Shown in pieces: positions 21,400 to 32,952 of a stretch of 64,000 nt of DNA. A program made the translations under genes and the position numbers. Source of the DNA: Rapana venosa (taxonomy: Eukaryota > Mollusca > Gastropoda > Neogastropoda > Muricidae). Every line of letters starts with the position of its first letter. Positions within the stretch are counted from its first letter, which is position 1. The DNA lies in NCBI GenBank assembly GCA_028751875.1, contig CM054143.1, forward strand, positions 62,371,797 to 62,435,796. Reading direction: 5' to 3'. The notes under the pieces are model-generated. The model saw only the letters and a list, made by a program, of their open reading frames with translations, did no database searches and was not told where the DNA came from.

Positions 21400-21895
21400 G
21401 CTTCCGTCGCTTACACCTCTTTTTACAGCTCTGTAGTGGGCCATTCATTCTGCTTTTTGGAGTCAACGCAAAACAGCCTTTGGCAAACATCAAAAACAGT
21501 ACCGGACAAAACATTCGAAGCTTTAAGGATTGCAAATAATTCAGAAGTAAAAATAGAAAAATGCTAGTCTAAAGGAAATTTTTTTTTTTTTACTTTTACA
21601 GCCGGAATCATAAATGCTGCCCCACTTTTGCCTGTTTCTTATACAGATTCGTCAGTATACACTTTTAGGTGTGTGACATGGTAAAATAAGGAATGATATT
21701 GTATTTGAGATTAAATTCCTGGTACATTGTTTTGCGAGCAGAGGCATCAACATAACTTTTTGCTGGATCCTTTCTCATTGTGAAATTTATTGTAATGAGC
21801 TGGTTGATTCTTTGGCAAAACAAGGTGCCTCTGAATACAGTACTGAAGTGTTTGCTTCTAATCTCGCATTGTCGTCTTATGAAATTCATTCTAAT
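21400..21895 (-). pseudogene. LC LINE: RNase H domain, inverted segment
   Basis: Reading the minus strand: LKVYTDESV (first catalytic Asp of RNase H), GKSGAAFMIPA, then FTSELFAILKA (catalytic Glu) and FCVDSKKQNEW (second Asp), in the order and spacing of the RNase H domain behind RT in I/Jockey-type LINEs. Stops and frameshifts between the blocks make it non-functional. The sequence below 21400 has no clear continuation. The 3' part of such a LINE follows at once on the opposite strand (21905-22235). Confidence 0.75.
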
Positions 21896-21904
21896 TAATG
21901 AAAT

Positions 21905-22235
21905 GCATGCATTCTAAGATTATATTTTTTAAAACCATTATCAGCAGTTTCCTTGCCCACGGAAATGAGAAATTCTAATACATAAACTGAGATTAAATGC
22001 ATGGAATACTAACATCCCAAAAATGAAACATGTTCTTGTTCTATTCCCCTTTCAATCAACCATTTATTGTTTGATTGCCCAATTCTTTTTGACATGTATG
22101 TCAGGAGATGTTTAAACATTCATTACAAAAATACACCACTATTCAATAAGTTTTATCTACCTCTCAGCAATTCATAATATCAATTCCTGGTGATATGTTT
22201 TCCTCCTGTAAGACATTTACTGTAATTAGTTGTGG
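21905..22235 (+). pseudogene. LC LINE: C-terminal knuckle, opposite orientation
   Basis: Plus strand reads EILIHKLRLNAWNT, then after a frameshift CSCSIPLSINHLLFDCPILF. This is the LRL.RWNT...C.C....H.L.DCP pattern that closes RNase H LINEs. It lies head-to-head with the RNase H segment on the minus strand, the geometry of a 5'-inverted insertion. Downstream is a TA array. Confidence 0.7.
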
Positions 22236-22239
22236 GATA

Positions 22240-22246
22240 TGCATGT

Positions 22247-22328
<82 letters not shown>
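22240..22328. repeat. TA dinucleotide array
   Basis: Nearly pure TA of about 85 bp joining two retroelement ends. Confidence 0.98.
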
Positions 22329-22333
<5 letters not shown>

Positions 22334-22720
22334 AATGGAACTTATATAGCGCTATATCTTGCAAAGACAAAACAAATCGCTTGCATTCAACCTAATCTTA
22401 CACAGTCATGCAACCAATGACAAACAATCAATAATTTAAACAAACAGATATTACAAACATGGTACGCTGCAGACCAAATCTATGAACTAAAAATGTCAAT
22501 AGTCAAATGTTTTCAAAAGCACGGCACACACACACACACACACACACACACCACACACACACCCCCCACACACACACACACACACACCACACACACACAC
22601 ACACGATCTATCTATCTATCTATCCTATCTATCTATCAATCCATCTCTTTCATTCAGTCTCCTATTTTAGGGCCGTCTGGTATCGCTTGAAGTGGAAAGA
22701 CGTTAAAATTGAAGACTTAC

Positions 22721-22759
<39 letters not shown>

Positions 22760-23360
22760 ACACACACACACACACACACAGGTGTTATACTTTAGCAGGG
22801 TGATAGGACATAGGTTAGTGAAGGTGGGACAGTTCTGATATGGAACAGGAGAGGAAAATCTTAGGTTTGAAATAAATGTGTTTAGGCTGGATTTAAAAGT
22901 GCTATAAGTAGGCATCTGGCGAAGAGAGAGAGGGAGCTCATTCCATGTCGATGGACCCAAAATAGAGAAAGAGCGGCGGCCAACAGTGGATTGGTTGAAT
23001 CCAGGTATTCGTAGGCACAAGGTATCTGCAGCAGAGTGAAGGGAACGTGAAGGAGTGTACAGGTGAAGACATTCACAGAGGTAGGATGGTTCAGTTTTGT
23101 GGAGATATTTGTAACATAGGGTACTGATCTTATAATTTACTCTCTGTGGCACAGGCAGCCAGTGGAGAGATCGCAAGAGAGGGGTTATGTGCTCAGATTT
23201 TTTCTTTCTGAGAACTAGTCGAGCTGCAGAGTTTTGTATATGTTGAATGGAGTGGATAGATGACGCTGGCAGACCAGCCAAAAGAGAATTGCAATAGTCC
23301 AGACGTGAAAGAATGAGAGAAGTGACAAGTTTGGATGTTGCATCGGTGGACAGGTACTTT
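22329..23360 (-). pseudogene. LA LINE, 3' part of RT and 3' UTR
   Basis: Minus strand 23281 to about 22850 reads [60 protein letters not shown], then [17 protein letters not shown] and [13 protein letters not shown]: the C-terminal thumb-like region of CR1/L2-type RT. Upstream RT is missing (5' truncation near 23360). The 3' UTR contains a D unit (22675-22700) and CA tracts, and ends (plus view) AAATGGAACTTATATAGCGC at 22333. The RT part is unusually intact, with no stop over about 140 codons. Confidence 0.88.
22524..22781. repeat. CA/ATCT microsatellites and D unit within LINE 3' UTR
   Basis: CA runs (22524-22605), ATCT repeats (22605-22637), then GGTATCGCTTGAAGTGGAA (D unit reversed) and a second CA run (22721-22781). 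Confidence 0.9.
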
Positions 23361-23534
23361 CTACGTTTTACTTACTCTCTAGAGAGAGATGGGGTGTGTA
23401 TAATATAAGTATAGCGGTATGACTGCGGGTGTGTCTAAATCACCATGTAATGAATGGACAGTAAACAAAACAAAAATCTGTCGTCGGCCCACTCCATACA
23501 ATACAATCCTAAATATGAAGATGTCCAACAAAAA
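23361..23534. other. Unassigned short stretch
   Basis: Nothing recognised. Confidence 0.4.
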
Positions 23535-23546
23535 AGTGTGTGTGTG

Positions 23547-23590
<44 letters not shown>

Positions 23591-23652
23591 TGTGTGTGTG
23601 TGGGGGTGTGTGTGTGTGTGTGTGTGTGTGTGGTGTGGTGTGTGTGTGTAAA
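23535..23652. repeat. GT microsatellite
   Basis: GT repeats with GGTG/GGGGTG interruptions. Confidence 0.97.
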
Positions 23653-23754
23653 AATGCATTCTAGTATATATGTATATGTGCTTTGCATGTACCTGTGTGT
23701 GCGTGTTTATATATGTGGGTTTGTGATTTTTTTGGGCAATTTTTAACGTTAGTC

Positions 23755-24235
23755 CTTATCGCCTTTACCTTCACCTATTCTGTAGACCGTAGGGGCACCA
23801 CTGAAGACTTTGGAACCAGCTTCCTCCTCTCCCCGCGGTCCTCTGCTTTCTGTAGTAAACCGTTCCACTCAAGGCCACTCAGTCCACTCTCTGATGTTGT
23901 CTTCCCATCGTTTTTCTCTGTCTGCCTCTTCGTCTCCCTCCTTGTACTGTTCCTTGTATAACAGTCTTGGCCAGTCCACATGTTCGTGTATCGTGCCCTA
24001 CCATTTCAGTTTGCGTTTTTTCACTGAAGTCAGGAACTCTTCATATGGTCCTATAGCGTTTTAAATTCTGGCCTTCACTTCCTCATTAGTGATGTGATCT
24101 CTGTATGAGACAGCAAGGAGTTTGAAAAGCACCTCATCGCCATTGCCTGTCAATGTCTGCTGTTATGGTTCACATTTTGACGTGTATATTTTTTAATCAG
24201 ATCTTTGGATTAAACATGACTTTTACTGCTGCTTC
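23755..24235 (-). pseudogene. LD: RTE-like LINE, C-terminal part of RT
   Basis: On the minus strand, interrupted by frameshifts: a YRDHITNEEV-like block (about 24075-24110), an AIGPYEEFL-like block, KRKLKW-like, then RRETKRQTEKNDGKTTSES, GLSGLEWNGLLQKAEDRG, ERRKLVPKSSVVPLRSTE. This matches, in order, the end of RTE-type LINE reverse transcriptases as I know them (GRQ.KRWEDNI.EWTGL...AEDR..WR.LV..SSVVP). 5'-truncated and dead. Confidence 0.8.
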
Positions 24236-24246
24236 CTTTCTTTCTC

Positions 24247-24578
24247 TCTACATTTTTTTTTCTTTTGGTGGGTTTGGGTTTTTTTTTTGCTTAAACCGAG
24301 ATGTTAGAATTAGCATGAGATTCTTTTCATCAAAGAATGATTTGTTGCAGATAGCAAGACTTCTTCTTCTTCATCTTCTTCTTCTTCTTCTTCTTCTTCT
24401 TCAAGCTCTCTGACAGCAAAGACTGTTGTCGGTAATAATGAGCGAAAATGCGTTGCGCTGCCGTTAAGCACCTGACAAGTCAGGCCCAGCACATTCGACT
24501 TCGCCACCGGAGAGAACTGTTATCTTTAAGTTTTTTCTTGCGGGAGGCCTGAAGAAAAAACTTTCTTCATTGTTCATT

Positions 24579-24622
<44 letters not shown>
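24247..24622. repeat. Duplicated segment copy 1, left part
   Basis: From CTACATTTTTTTTTC through GCTTAAACCGAGATGTTAG, TTGCAGATAGCAAGACTTC, a TTC run, an R1 fragment and CATTGTTCATTGC into a CT tract. The same order recurs at 32097-32470 with only small indels. Copy 1 is then broken in its CT tract by the LB LINE at 24623 and resumes at 29627. Confidence 0.92.
24360..24560 (-). mobile_element. R1 retroposon fragment
   Basis: TTC tract, CTCTCTGACAGCAAAGACTG, GAGCGAAAATGCGTTGCGC, CACCTGACAAGTCAGGCCC. Shortened at its 5' side. Confidence 0.75.
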
Positions 24623-25299
24623 CGGGGGGGCCGATCATGTAATGTGAAGGTGAAGACGTACAGAAATTGCTCTAGTATTTTTGTGTATTAGTAGCTAGTT
24701 TTAAGTGGCCTTAGTTTTTCATTGTTTGCATACAGTTAGATAAGGAGGATGGGAATACCCCTGCAGTTGTATAGGGCTGTCTGTGGGACATTTGCGGCAG
24801 TATTCGCCTGCTTCATGCCCAAACGGGCAGAATTTAAATCGGCATTCGGACCTCCATCCTGAGCTAAAAAGCAGGCGAGATGTGTACTGTTAGGACTGAC
24901 CTCACCTACCCTCTTTGGGGGGGCTTTTGCTTCGGTGTGGTGATGTGGAGACCAACCTGGACCCCCCTCCCCTAAACCCGCAGGCCAAGGACGAAAACTG
25001 AGGCAAACCGTTGACAAGTGGTGCTGGGGGTCGAAGCACCATAGCAGAAAAAGTGCACGGAAAACTAAAGCCAGGCAGATGTGACTGCCAGCACACCTAC
25101 AACCATACACTGTAGACAGGAGTCTTCTCCTACAGTGGCTCCTAAATGTGACATTTACCACGATGACGACCAAAGTTGGAGAAAGGGGAGAACCTATTAA
25201 AGTCAACAACGGAGAGTATGAAGAACGAGATACAGTTGTTGACAAACAGTTTTGATGCCTTGAAGGAGAAATGTGGGGGTATCAGAAAAGATGTGAAAA

Positions 25300-25805
25300 A
25301 ATCTTAGGGCTGAAAATGCTGTGTTAAAACAATCAAATACAGAACTAATAGACAGAGTGGAAAAACTAGAAAAGAAAGCAGACGATCAAGAAGGCCGGTC
25401 AAGACGAAACAACATAATTATTCATGGCATGGAAAAGAAAAGTAACGAGACTGGAGCTGATTGTGAAATGTTCGTGAAAAATCTTCTTTCAGAAAAAATG
25501 GATGTAGCAGATGTTAAGTTTGATAGTGTGCACGGATAAATTTCTAAACCCAACTCCCCCCTTTAAATTGCCAGGTGTTGTTTTATCAAGATAAGTTTAG
25601 AATATTGAAGGCTAAAACTCGTTTGAAAGGTTCAAAGATTTTTGTAGACGACGATTTTTCCAAAACTGTTAGAGATATTAGGCACAATCTGACCCCATAC
25701 TTGAAGAGTGCTGGGCAGAGGGAAAAAATGTGAGAATGGTCTTTGATCATTTGATCATTAAGGGCGAAAGGATGACCCTTAATGATCTTCAAAGAAGGGT
25801 ATAGC
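25300..25805 (+). pseudogene. LB copy 1 ORF1 (L1-type RNA-binding protein)
   Basis: A coiled coil (NTELIDRVEKLEKKADDQ) runs into GRSRRNNIIIHGM, the junction to the RRM seen in L1-type ORF1 proteins. In the next frame come a YQDKFRILKAKTRLKGSK-like block, IFVDDDFSKTVRDIRHNLTP, and VFDHLIIKGERMTLNDLQRR, the C-terminal domain. A frameshift/stop near 25536 separates the halves. Such proteins coat LINE RNA as trimers. Assignment by motif only. Confidence 0.75.
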
Positions 25806-26179
25806 TTTTTGGGCCCGGGCCCATACAATCATCCTGCCATAGTCTAAATTTACGGGGGGGAGGAAAAGTAAACAGACACCGGTCCCCTCAGCCTCAGTTA
25901 GACACTCATGTAATTAGGGTTTAAGCCAAGTGAGGCTTGATGCAGTGAGGGGGTGCCCACTTCACCACACACAGGGCTAGACAAAGACAGGTCTGACTTT
26001 GACCTACAGCTAACACAAGCTAACCATGAGTATTGTAGGCAGTTTTTTTAATAAAGAGCCTTCTTTAACCACTGTTGAAAGCATAAATGCCCTGTCTTGT
26101 CATGTCAATGTAATTGGGGGAAAGTGTCAGTCTAGATGGTGTGGATCAAGGGATTGTGCGATACAGATAAAACAAATAA

Positions 26180-29100
26180 AGCTTTTTCATTTTTTTTCTT
26201 GGAACGTAAATGGATTGTTGTCAAAACTGGCTGATAGAGATTTTGTATCTTATGTGCGTAGCTTTGACTTTATATGTCTGACAGAAACGTTCCTGAAAAT
26301 GTCCACCCAGTTTTTTTTTACTGGTTAAAAGGGCCCTTCTGTAAAGTCAGCAATTAAAGTTAGCCATCAAGGGAGGCGATCTAGTGTTTAGTTTGTTTAA
26401 TAAGGCATGAGTTATTGCTTTGTGAATTGTTTTAGATGTTCCTTATCCTAATATTTGCATTTTTCTCTGTGAAAAAATTCTCTGTGTGTACAGCAAGAAA
26501 TGTTTTGCTTGTCTGGTGTATACCCCACCTGAAGGTTCGCCTTTTTATAACTGTTTGACAATGATAATGGAATTGCTATGTTGGAAGAATGTTTAGTAAA
26601 TTGTGTGGTGACACTGGATGAAGTAGATATAATACATGTGAGACTTAAACAGCAGGACCTAAAAACTTTTTTTGTCAGCAGGTGAAAATGACTTTAGTTG
26701 AGATTGTCCAAAGTAAAAGTATGTTTCTCAGCAGCAATCGTAATTCTGAAGATTGTGTTATCAACAATTATGGTAAATTACTATTGAATATGTGCACTGC
26801 TCTTAGTTTACAAATTCTAAATGGCGTATGTAATGGTGACCAACAAGGACGCTATACATACATCTCTGATGGAGGATGTAGTGTTAATGATTATTTTTTA
26901 GTGTCAGATGATTTGTTCTCTCAGATTTTTGACTCATGTCGTTTGTTTGTTGCTGAGCGTTCTGATTCCGATCACCTTCCTGTTGGATTATATATTATTC
27001 CAGTATATAATACAGAGGTGGAAACTGAGAAGCCATCTGTTATGGAAAAGTTTGTATGGGATGAAAACAAACTCTCAGTTAAAAAAGAAAAACCAGGATG
27101 TGAACTTTTGTGAAATTTTTATTAATGCCTTTTTCAGATGATTGATGAGAACATTAATGAAGCTTTAGATTTGTTTAACGGTTTTTATAAAAGCCAGTGC
27201 TTATTGTATGAAGAAACAGGTACATATCAATAAAGGGTCCATCAATTTATCTTGGTTTGATAATGAATGAAAAGTATGAAATATAAGGTCAGAAAATTCT
27301 GAAGACTTTCCAAAAAAATTTTAAAAAATGTGGACAAAAACGTTGTACTGTGTCACAAAAGGGAATATAATGCATGCTTAACGAAAAGAAACAGTATAAA
27401 AAAACCTTACTTTCAGATTGATTCATCTATCTCTTCTCAAATCCAGTTTGAAAAGGTTAAATCGTCATTTTGAAAAAGTCACCAAAAATAAATATCCGAT
27501 GACAGATGGTTTCAACATTTCAAAACCCTGTTGGAGAAAACTCATAGCCAACTCCATGTTACTGATGTTGACAGTATGGAACTGAGGAAGATTTTGATCG
27601 CCCATATCTAAAGATGAAATATAGAGGGACTTAGAAAAAATTTAAAAGACTGAGAAAGCAGCCTGTCTATCAAATCATGGTGAATTGCTAAAATATGGAG
27701 GTGAAAATATTGTGCTTTTCCCTTTTAAAAAATTCAACAAAATTTTGATGATGGGCTTTTTCCAGATAAGGCTGAATCTGTAATCTAACATTTCAAAAAA
27801 GGGTGATGTTGATAAACCCTAATAACTACCGGGAATTTCTCTTACAGACAAATAGTAAGATATAAAGTAAAATTATAACAATAGGTACAGGAATGGTTAT
27901 GAAAATAATATTACAGGAGAGCACCAAGTGGTTTTAAAGAGGTTACTCCCCTATAAACATATTTTACTCTGCTTGCGTTTGTACAGAAACAGTTTGCTCA
28001 TAACCATAAGTCTATGTCATTAATGACTTGAAAAAGCATTTGATTCGTTCAGGAACTTGTTTGGCCTATTCTCCTGAAAAATGTGTAAGGTAAACTATTT
28101 CGATGTTTGAGACCCAAATTTTCAAATGCAGAAATAAGATGTGGAACAAATGACTGACATATATACTGTACCCCTGTGTTAAACGGGTGATGTATGTGCC
28201 CTTATTTGTTTCTGTTTTATCAATGTTTTCCAGAACTCATCAATTTAAAGAAACAATTGTGCCACTTTCCCCCAAGATTTACTCAGAGTGTTTATTCTCT
28301 CTTTCTGATATGTTATCCTCTATTAACAGTTGTAGGTTTCAAAAGCATTAAACAGCTTTAAAAAGTGCTGCAACATCACGGATCTTAAGGGTTTTTTGAG
28401 TAAGAGTATATCGTTGTTCAGAAAAGGTGTATTTAGCTGCTCATGAAAAATGGGTTGACAATGAATATCATTCCTGTGTTAATGTATATAAATAATTAGA
28501 ATCTGTTTTTCTACTAAGCTTATTCACAACTGCAGAAAGATCTGGCAAGTCGAGTAAAAGAAGCTTTTTTTTGTTGAAAAAAATACAAATATTGAATAAT
28601 AATCTTTGACTTGTTTCTTAAGATATTTGATGCACAAATACAACCCACTGTGTAAAATGTTCAGAATTTGGCTTGGATGCAGCTTAACTCATTTGATCAG
28701 TGCACCTCTTTGCTTAAAGCATTTTTTAGGCTTAGTAGCGTACACCCTAATGATCTTGTTATATGAAACTATGATTCCCTCTCTCTGTTTTGCTGCTGTA
28801 AGAATGCATTAGATATTGGATTAAAATTCTGCATATGAATGAGAGCAGGCTACCTTTTAAATCCTACAAGAGCTTTATGATCTAGATGTCAAAGGGAAAA
28901 ACAACTGGGCAACACAAATACGTACCTGTTTGTGTGAACTGGGGTTTGGATTTGTTTGGCTCAATCAAGGAGTCGGAAATTGTAGAGAGTTTATTAACGC
29001 TTTCAGGAAAAGATTGATTGACTGCCGATGGCAGCAATGGAGTGATCATATACAAAACAGTTGGAAAGATTTCAAATTACAGACAATTTATAAGTTCGCA

Positions 29101-29445
29101 TGATTTTCAAACCTTATCTAAACTTGATATGGAAAATACATTTGAAAGAATTATGTCTAAGTTAGACTTGGTGTATCAGATAAAATGTTCATAAAATCAG
29201 ATACAGAATATGATAAATTGACGAACCTCAGGCCCTTGGTATGCCCATTATGTAAGCAAGCCCCCAGAGGATGGAGTACATTTTGTGTTGTGCTGTCCAG
29301 TTTTTGAGGATGTTAGGCAGAACTCATCCCTGTTAAATATAGTAGACAGCCTAATTTATTTAGACTCTGTTTACTCCTGGCATCAAGTCATCCTGAGGTT
29401 GTGCGCAGCCTCACTTTATATTTGTGTAGAGCTTTCAGAATAAGA
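26180..29445 (+). pseudogene. LB copy 1 ORF2 (endonuclease-RT), heavily decayed
   Basis: FFSWNVNGLLSKLADRDFVS and FDFICLTETF (endonuclease N-terminus, 26195-26300); GRYTYISDGGCSVNDYFLV and ERSDSDHLPVGLY (endonuclease C-terminus with the SDH catalytic motif, about 26848-26995). Then scattered RT pieces: KKGDVD + NNYRGISL (about 27797-27845) and EKAFDS (about 28030-28050). Finally CPLCKQAP..GVHFVLCCPVFEDV with one frameshift (29235-29315), a CCHC knuckle. No frame is open for a full domain. Confidence 0.8.
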
Positions 29446-29646
29446 GAGATAATGTTATCCTAAGTGATTTTTTGTAGCTGACTTTGTTATACAGTAACAT
29501 GTTGTCTGTGTGTGTGTTTTTTTTGTGTGTGTTTTTTTTTAACCAAAATACTAAGCAGTTCGGCAACCCCCTTCATGTATGGGCCAATGGCCTTTTTGTG
29601 AATAAATCATTGAGTTCGAGTTCTCCTTTTTCTCTCTCTCTCTCTC

Positions 29647-29695
<49 letters not shown>

Positions 29696-29929
29696 CCCCC
29701 CCCCAAAAAAAAATGAAAGTTCATCTTTATCTTTTCCCTACTGTCTAGACTTGTTGATGAAACAATTTTCAAAGTGTTTCTTTTTTGTGTGCACACACGG
29801 GGTTTTTTGTTTTTTGTCGGTATTTTTATTTTATTTTTTGTTCCCAGGATTATGGGAATAAGCATTTTTGTGCTTTTTTTACGTGTGTGTGCTTTTTTTT
29901 TAATTGATTTTCATTTTTTTATTATTTTT

Positions 29930-30118
29930 TATATCGAGGATAATGGAATAAGCACTTATGGTTTTTTTTACGTACAGTCCCGTGTGTAAAGCGGTTTTGT
30001 AAATTCTGTCATGTGTTCCCCCCGGCAACAATGGCCTACTCTTACGAAAAGGGGAACAGGATTTAACGTGTGCGCAAGATGTTCTGCGTGCGTTCGCACA
30101 CGGACCTGGGTTTTTAGT
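29930..30118 (-). mobile_element. S1 SINE core plus T1 (minus strand), headless
   Basis: ATATCGAGGATAATGGAATA, GTCATGTGTTCCCCCCGGC, GAACAGGATTTAACGTGTGC, ACGGACCTGGGTTTTTAG, then TCTGTGTGTGC in place of the head. Same insertion as 32752-32952. Confidence 0.85.
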
Positions 30119-30476
30119 CTGTGTGTGCATGCGTGCGTGCGTGCGTGTGGAGTGTGTGAGAGAGACAGACAAACAGACAGAAAATGGAGAGACAGACGAG
30201 CAGACAGACACAGCCCAGACAGACAGAGAGACAGACAGAGTCTTGTAGCTTTCAGGCATTGTCAGGTTTTGCATAGTCATTTTGTTTTTGGGTTTTCTTT
30301 GGGGGGTTGTTGTTTTTAATAGCAGACATTGTTTTGTAGATGCTTTTGTTCTTCATGTTTTCAAAGAAGACTTAAAAACACTTTTGGTTGTGCAACTGTT
30401 GGACTTTTAAAGGGTTTTTTTTTTTTACAGATACTTATAACCACAAGCAATGTTTTCAAACCACACAGACAGAAGT

Positions 30477-30479
<3 letters not shown>

Positions 30480-30511
<32 letters not shown>

Positions 30512-30522
30512 CACACACACAC
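30480..30522. repeat. CA microsatellite
   Basis: CA tract within the duplicated segment; counterpart at 33308-33334. Confidence 0.95.
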
Positions 30523-30924
30523 GTCAACCTCAAAAAACAAAAACATAAATACTTCATCAGAGACACAGACTTTGCCCAGACACACACCAAAAAAACCCTG
30601 CCTCTACTATCAACTAAAAGCAGCAAAATTTTTTTTTTTTTTTTGGGGGGGGGGGGGATGGAGGGGGGGTTAATTTCGCGACGATAAAGTCGTGTCACCA
30701 TTGTCGTTTCAGCCTTTTGGAGAAGAAAGCAAAGTACTGGATGAGGGAGATGTCTTTTATTCCCAAAGCATCTTTGTCACGCTACTCACGAACATCGCCC
30801 TTTTTGTAGAACCAACAAGGCTGTCTATCTTATCACCGGAATTTGTCGTAAGGGTGATTTTGTAAGCGGGCGCGCGCGAACTTGGAGAATGGTGGATTGG
30901 TGCTATTCGTGTTGAGCTTTGTGT

Positions 30925-31046
30925 TTGTGGTGTGTGTGTGTGTTGTGTGTGTGTGGTGTGTGTGTGTGTGTGTTGTGTGTGTGTGTGTGTTTTGTTGTGG
31001 TGTGGGTGTGTTGTGTGTGTTGTGTGTGTGTGTGTGTGTGTGTGTG

Positions 31047-31089
<43 letters not shown>

Positions 31090-31465
31090 GTGTGTGTGTG
31101 GGGGTGTGTGTGTGTTTTTGTTGGTGTGTGTGTGTGGGTGTGTGTGTGTTGTGTGTGGGGTGTGTGTGGTTGTGTGTGTGTGTGTTGTGTGTGTGTGTGT
31201 GTGTGGGGATAGACAGACAGACAGACAGCCAAATAGATAGATAGATAGATAGATAGAAATAGATAGATAATAGAAGTTTGATGGATAGATGGATGGGTGG
31301 ATGGATGATGGATGGATCGATGGATGGAGGATGGATAGATAGATAGATAGATAGAAGATAGATAGATAGATAGATAGATAGATTGATAGATAATTTGATA
31401 GATAGATGATAGATAGATAGATAGACAGACAGACATAGATAGATAGACAGACACACAGACAGACA
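30925..31465. repeat. GT array followed by GATA/GGAT/GACA array
   Basis: GT-rich to 31206, then GACA, GATA, GGAT and GATA runs to 31465. Counterpart at 33738-34362, which is longer and has purer GT. Confidence 0.96.
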
Positions 31466-31531
31466 GGAAGGAGAGAAATGTGTGTGCTAGTGTTTGGGGT
31501 GCGTTTTTTGCGAGCGGTTTTTGTGTCCCTG

Positions 31532-32031
31532 NNNNNNNNNNNNNNNNNNNNNNNNNNNNNNNNNNNNNNNNNNNNNNNNNNNNNNNNNNNNNNNNNNNNN
31601 NNNNNNNNNNNNNNNNNNNNNNNNNNNNNNNNNNNNNNNNNNNNNNNNNNNNNNNNNNNNNNNNNNNNNNNNNNNNNNNNNNNNNNNNNNNNNNNNNNNN
31701 NNNNNNNNNNNNNNNNNNNNNNNNNNNNNNNNNNNNNNNNNNNNNNNNNNNNNNNNNNNNNNNNNNNNNNNNNNNNNNNNNNNNNNNNNNNNNNNNNNNN
31801 NNNNNNNNNNNNNNNNNNNNNNNNNNNNNNNNNNNNNNNNNNNNNNNNNNNNNNNNNNNNNNNNNNNNNNNNNNNNNNNNNNNNNNNNNNNNNNNNNNNN
31901 NNNNNNNNNNNNNNNNNNNNNNNNNNNNNNNNNNNNNNNNNNNNNNNNNNNNNNNNNNNNNNNNNNNNNNNNNNNNNNNNNNNNNNNNNNNNNNNNNNNN
32001 NNNNNNNNNNNNNNNNNNNNNNNNNNNNNNN
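31532..32031. other. Assembly gap, exactly 500 N
   Basis: A round-number gap, so its true size is unknown. It sits where copy 1 of the duplicated segment ends and copy 2 begins. ORFs drawn across it are meaningless. Confidence 1.
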
Positions 32032-32204
32032 GGGGGAAAAAAACCCCCGGGGGGCCCGGTTTTTTTATTTTGTATTTATTTTTTTTCCTTTTTTTTCTAC
32101 ATTTTTTTCTTTTGGTGGGTTTTGGGGGGTTTTTTTTGCTTAAACCGAGATGTTAGAATTAGCATGAGATTCTTTTCATCAAAGAATGATTTGTTGCAGA
32201 TAGC

Positions 32205-32425
32205 AAGACTTCTTCTTCTTCATCTTCTTCTTCTTCTTCTTCTTCTTCTTCTTCTTCTTCTTCTTCTTCAAGCTCTCTGACAGCAAAGACTGTTGTCGGT
32301 AATAATGAGCGAAAATGCGTTGCGCTGCCGTTAAGCACCTGACAAGTCAGGCCCAGCACATTCGACTTCGCCACCGGAGAGAACTGTTATCTTTTAAGTC
32401 TTTCTTGCTGGAGGCCTGAAGAATA
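32205..32425 (-). mobile_element. R1 retroposon fragment, second copy of 24360-24560
   Basis: TTC tract (longer by about 15 bases than its twin), TGACAGCAAAGACTGTTGTC, GCGTTGCGCTGCCGTTAAGC, ACTTCGCCACCGGAGAGAAC. Confidence 0.75.
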
Positions 32426-32446
32426 AACTTTCTTCATTGTTCATTG

Positions 32447-32480
<34 letters not shown>

Positions 32481-32751
32481 CTCTCTCTCTCTCTTCTCTC
32501 TCTCTCTTCTCTCTCTCTCTCTCTCTCTCCCCAAAAAGAATTGAAAGTTCATCTTTACTCTGTACCCTACTGTCTAGACTTGTTTGATGAAAACAATTTT
32601 CAAAGTGTTTCTTTTTTGTGTGCACACACGGGGTTTTTGTTTTTTTGTCGGTATTTTTATTTTATTTTTTGTTCCGAGGATTATGTAATAAGCACTTTTG
32701 TGCTTTTTTTACGTGTGTGTGCTTTTTTTTAATTGTATTTTCATTTTATAT

Positions 32752-32952
32752 TATTCTTTTATATCGAGGATAATGGAATAAGCACTTATGTGGGTTTTTT
32801 ACGTACAGTCCCCGTGTGTATGCGGTTTTGTAAATTCTGTCATGTGTTCCCACCGGCACACAATGGCCTACTCTTACGAAAAGCGGAACAGGATTTAACG
32901 TGTGCGCAAGATGTTCTGCGTGCGTTCGCACACGGACCTCGGTTTATAGTCT
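32752..32952 (-). mobile_element. S1 SINE core plus T1 (minus strand), headless
   Basis: ATATCGAGGATAATGGAATA, CAGTCCCCGTGTGTATGCGG, CACCGGCACACAATGGCC, GTGTGCGCAAGATGTTCTGC, ACGGACCTCGGTTTATAG, then TCTGTGTGTGC. Cleaner than its twin at 29930. Confidence 0.88.

Larger units (their letters stand above)
24623..29626 (+). mobile_element. LB LINE copy 1, inserted in a CT microsatellite
   Basis: A 5.0-kb insertion flanked on both sides by CT repeats. The equivalent site at 32446-32530 is an uninterrupted CT tract. Order: ~600-bp 5' region, L1-type ORF1 (25300-25805), apurinic-type endonuclease (26180-27110), degraded RT (27590-28420), C-terminal knuckle (29200-29440), and a 3' end reading GGGCCAATGGCCTTTTTGTG, AATAAATCATTGAGTTCGAG, then CT. 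Non-functional: dozens of stops and frameshifts. Confidence 0.88.
29627..31531. repeat. Duplicated segment copy 1, right part, up to the gap
   Basis: Runs from the CT tract through ACTGTCTAGACTTGTTGATG, the reversed S1, GACAGA runs, GCAACTGTTGGACTTTTAAA, a CA tract, GACATCG-like unique sequence, a GT array and a GATA/GGAT array, matching 32446-34370 in order. Copy 1 has extra homopolymer indels compared with copy 2, so its consensus quality is probably lower. Confidence 0.9.

Noticed and set aside
31478..32280. ORFs spanning the gap
   Set aside because: Most of the translation is unknown bases.
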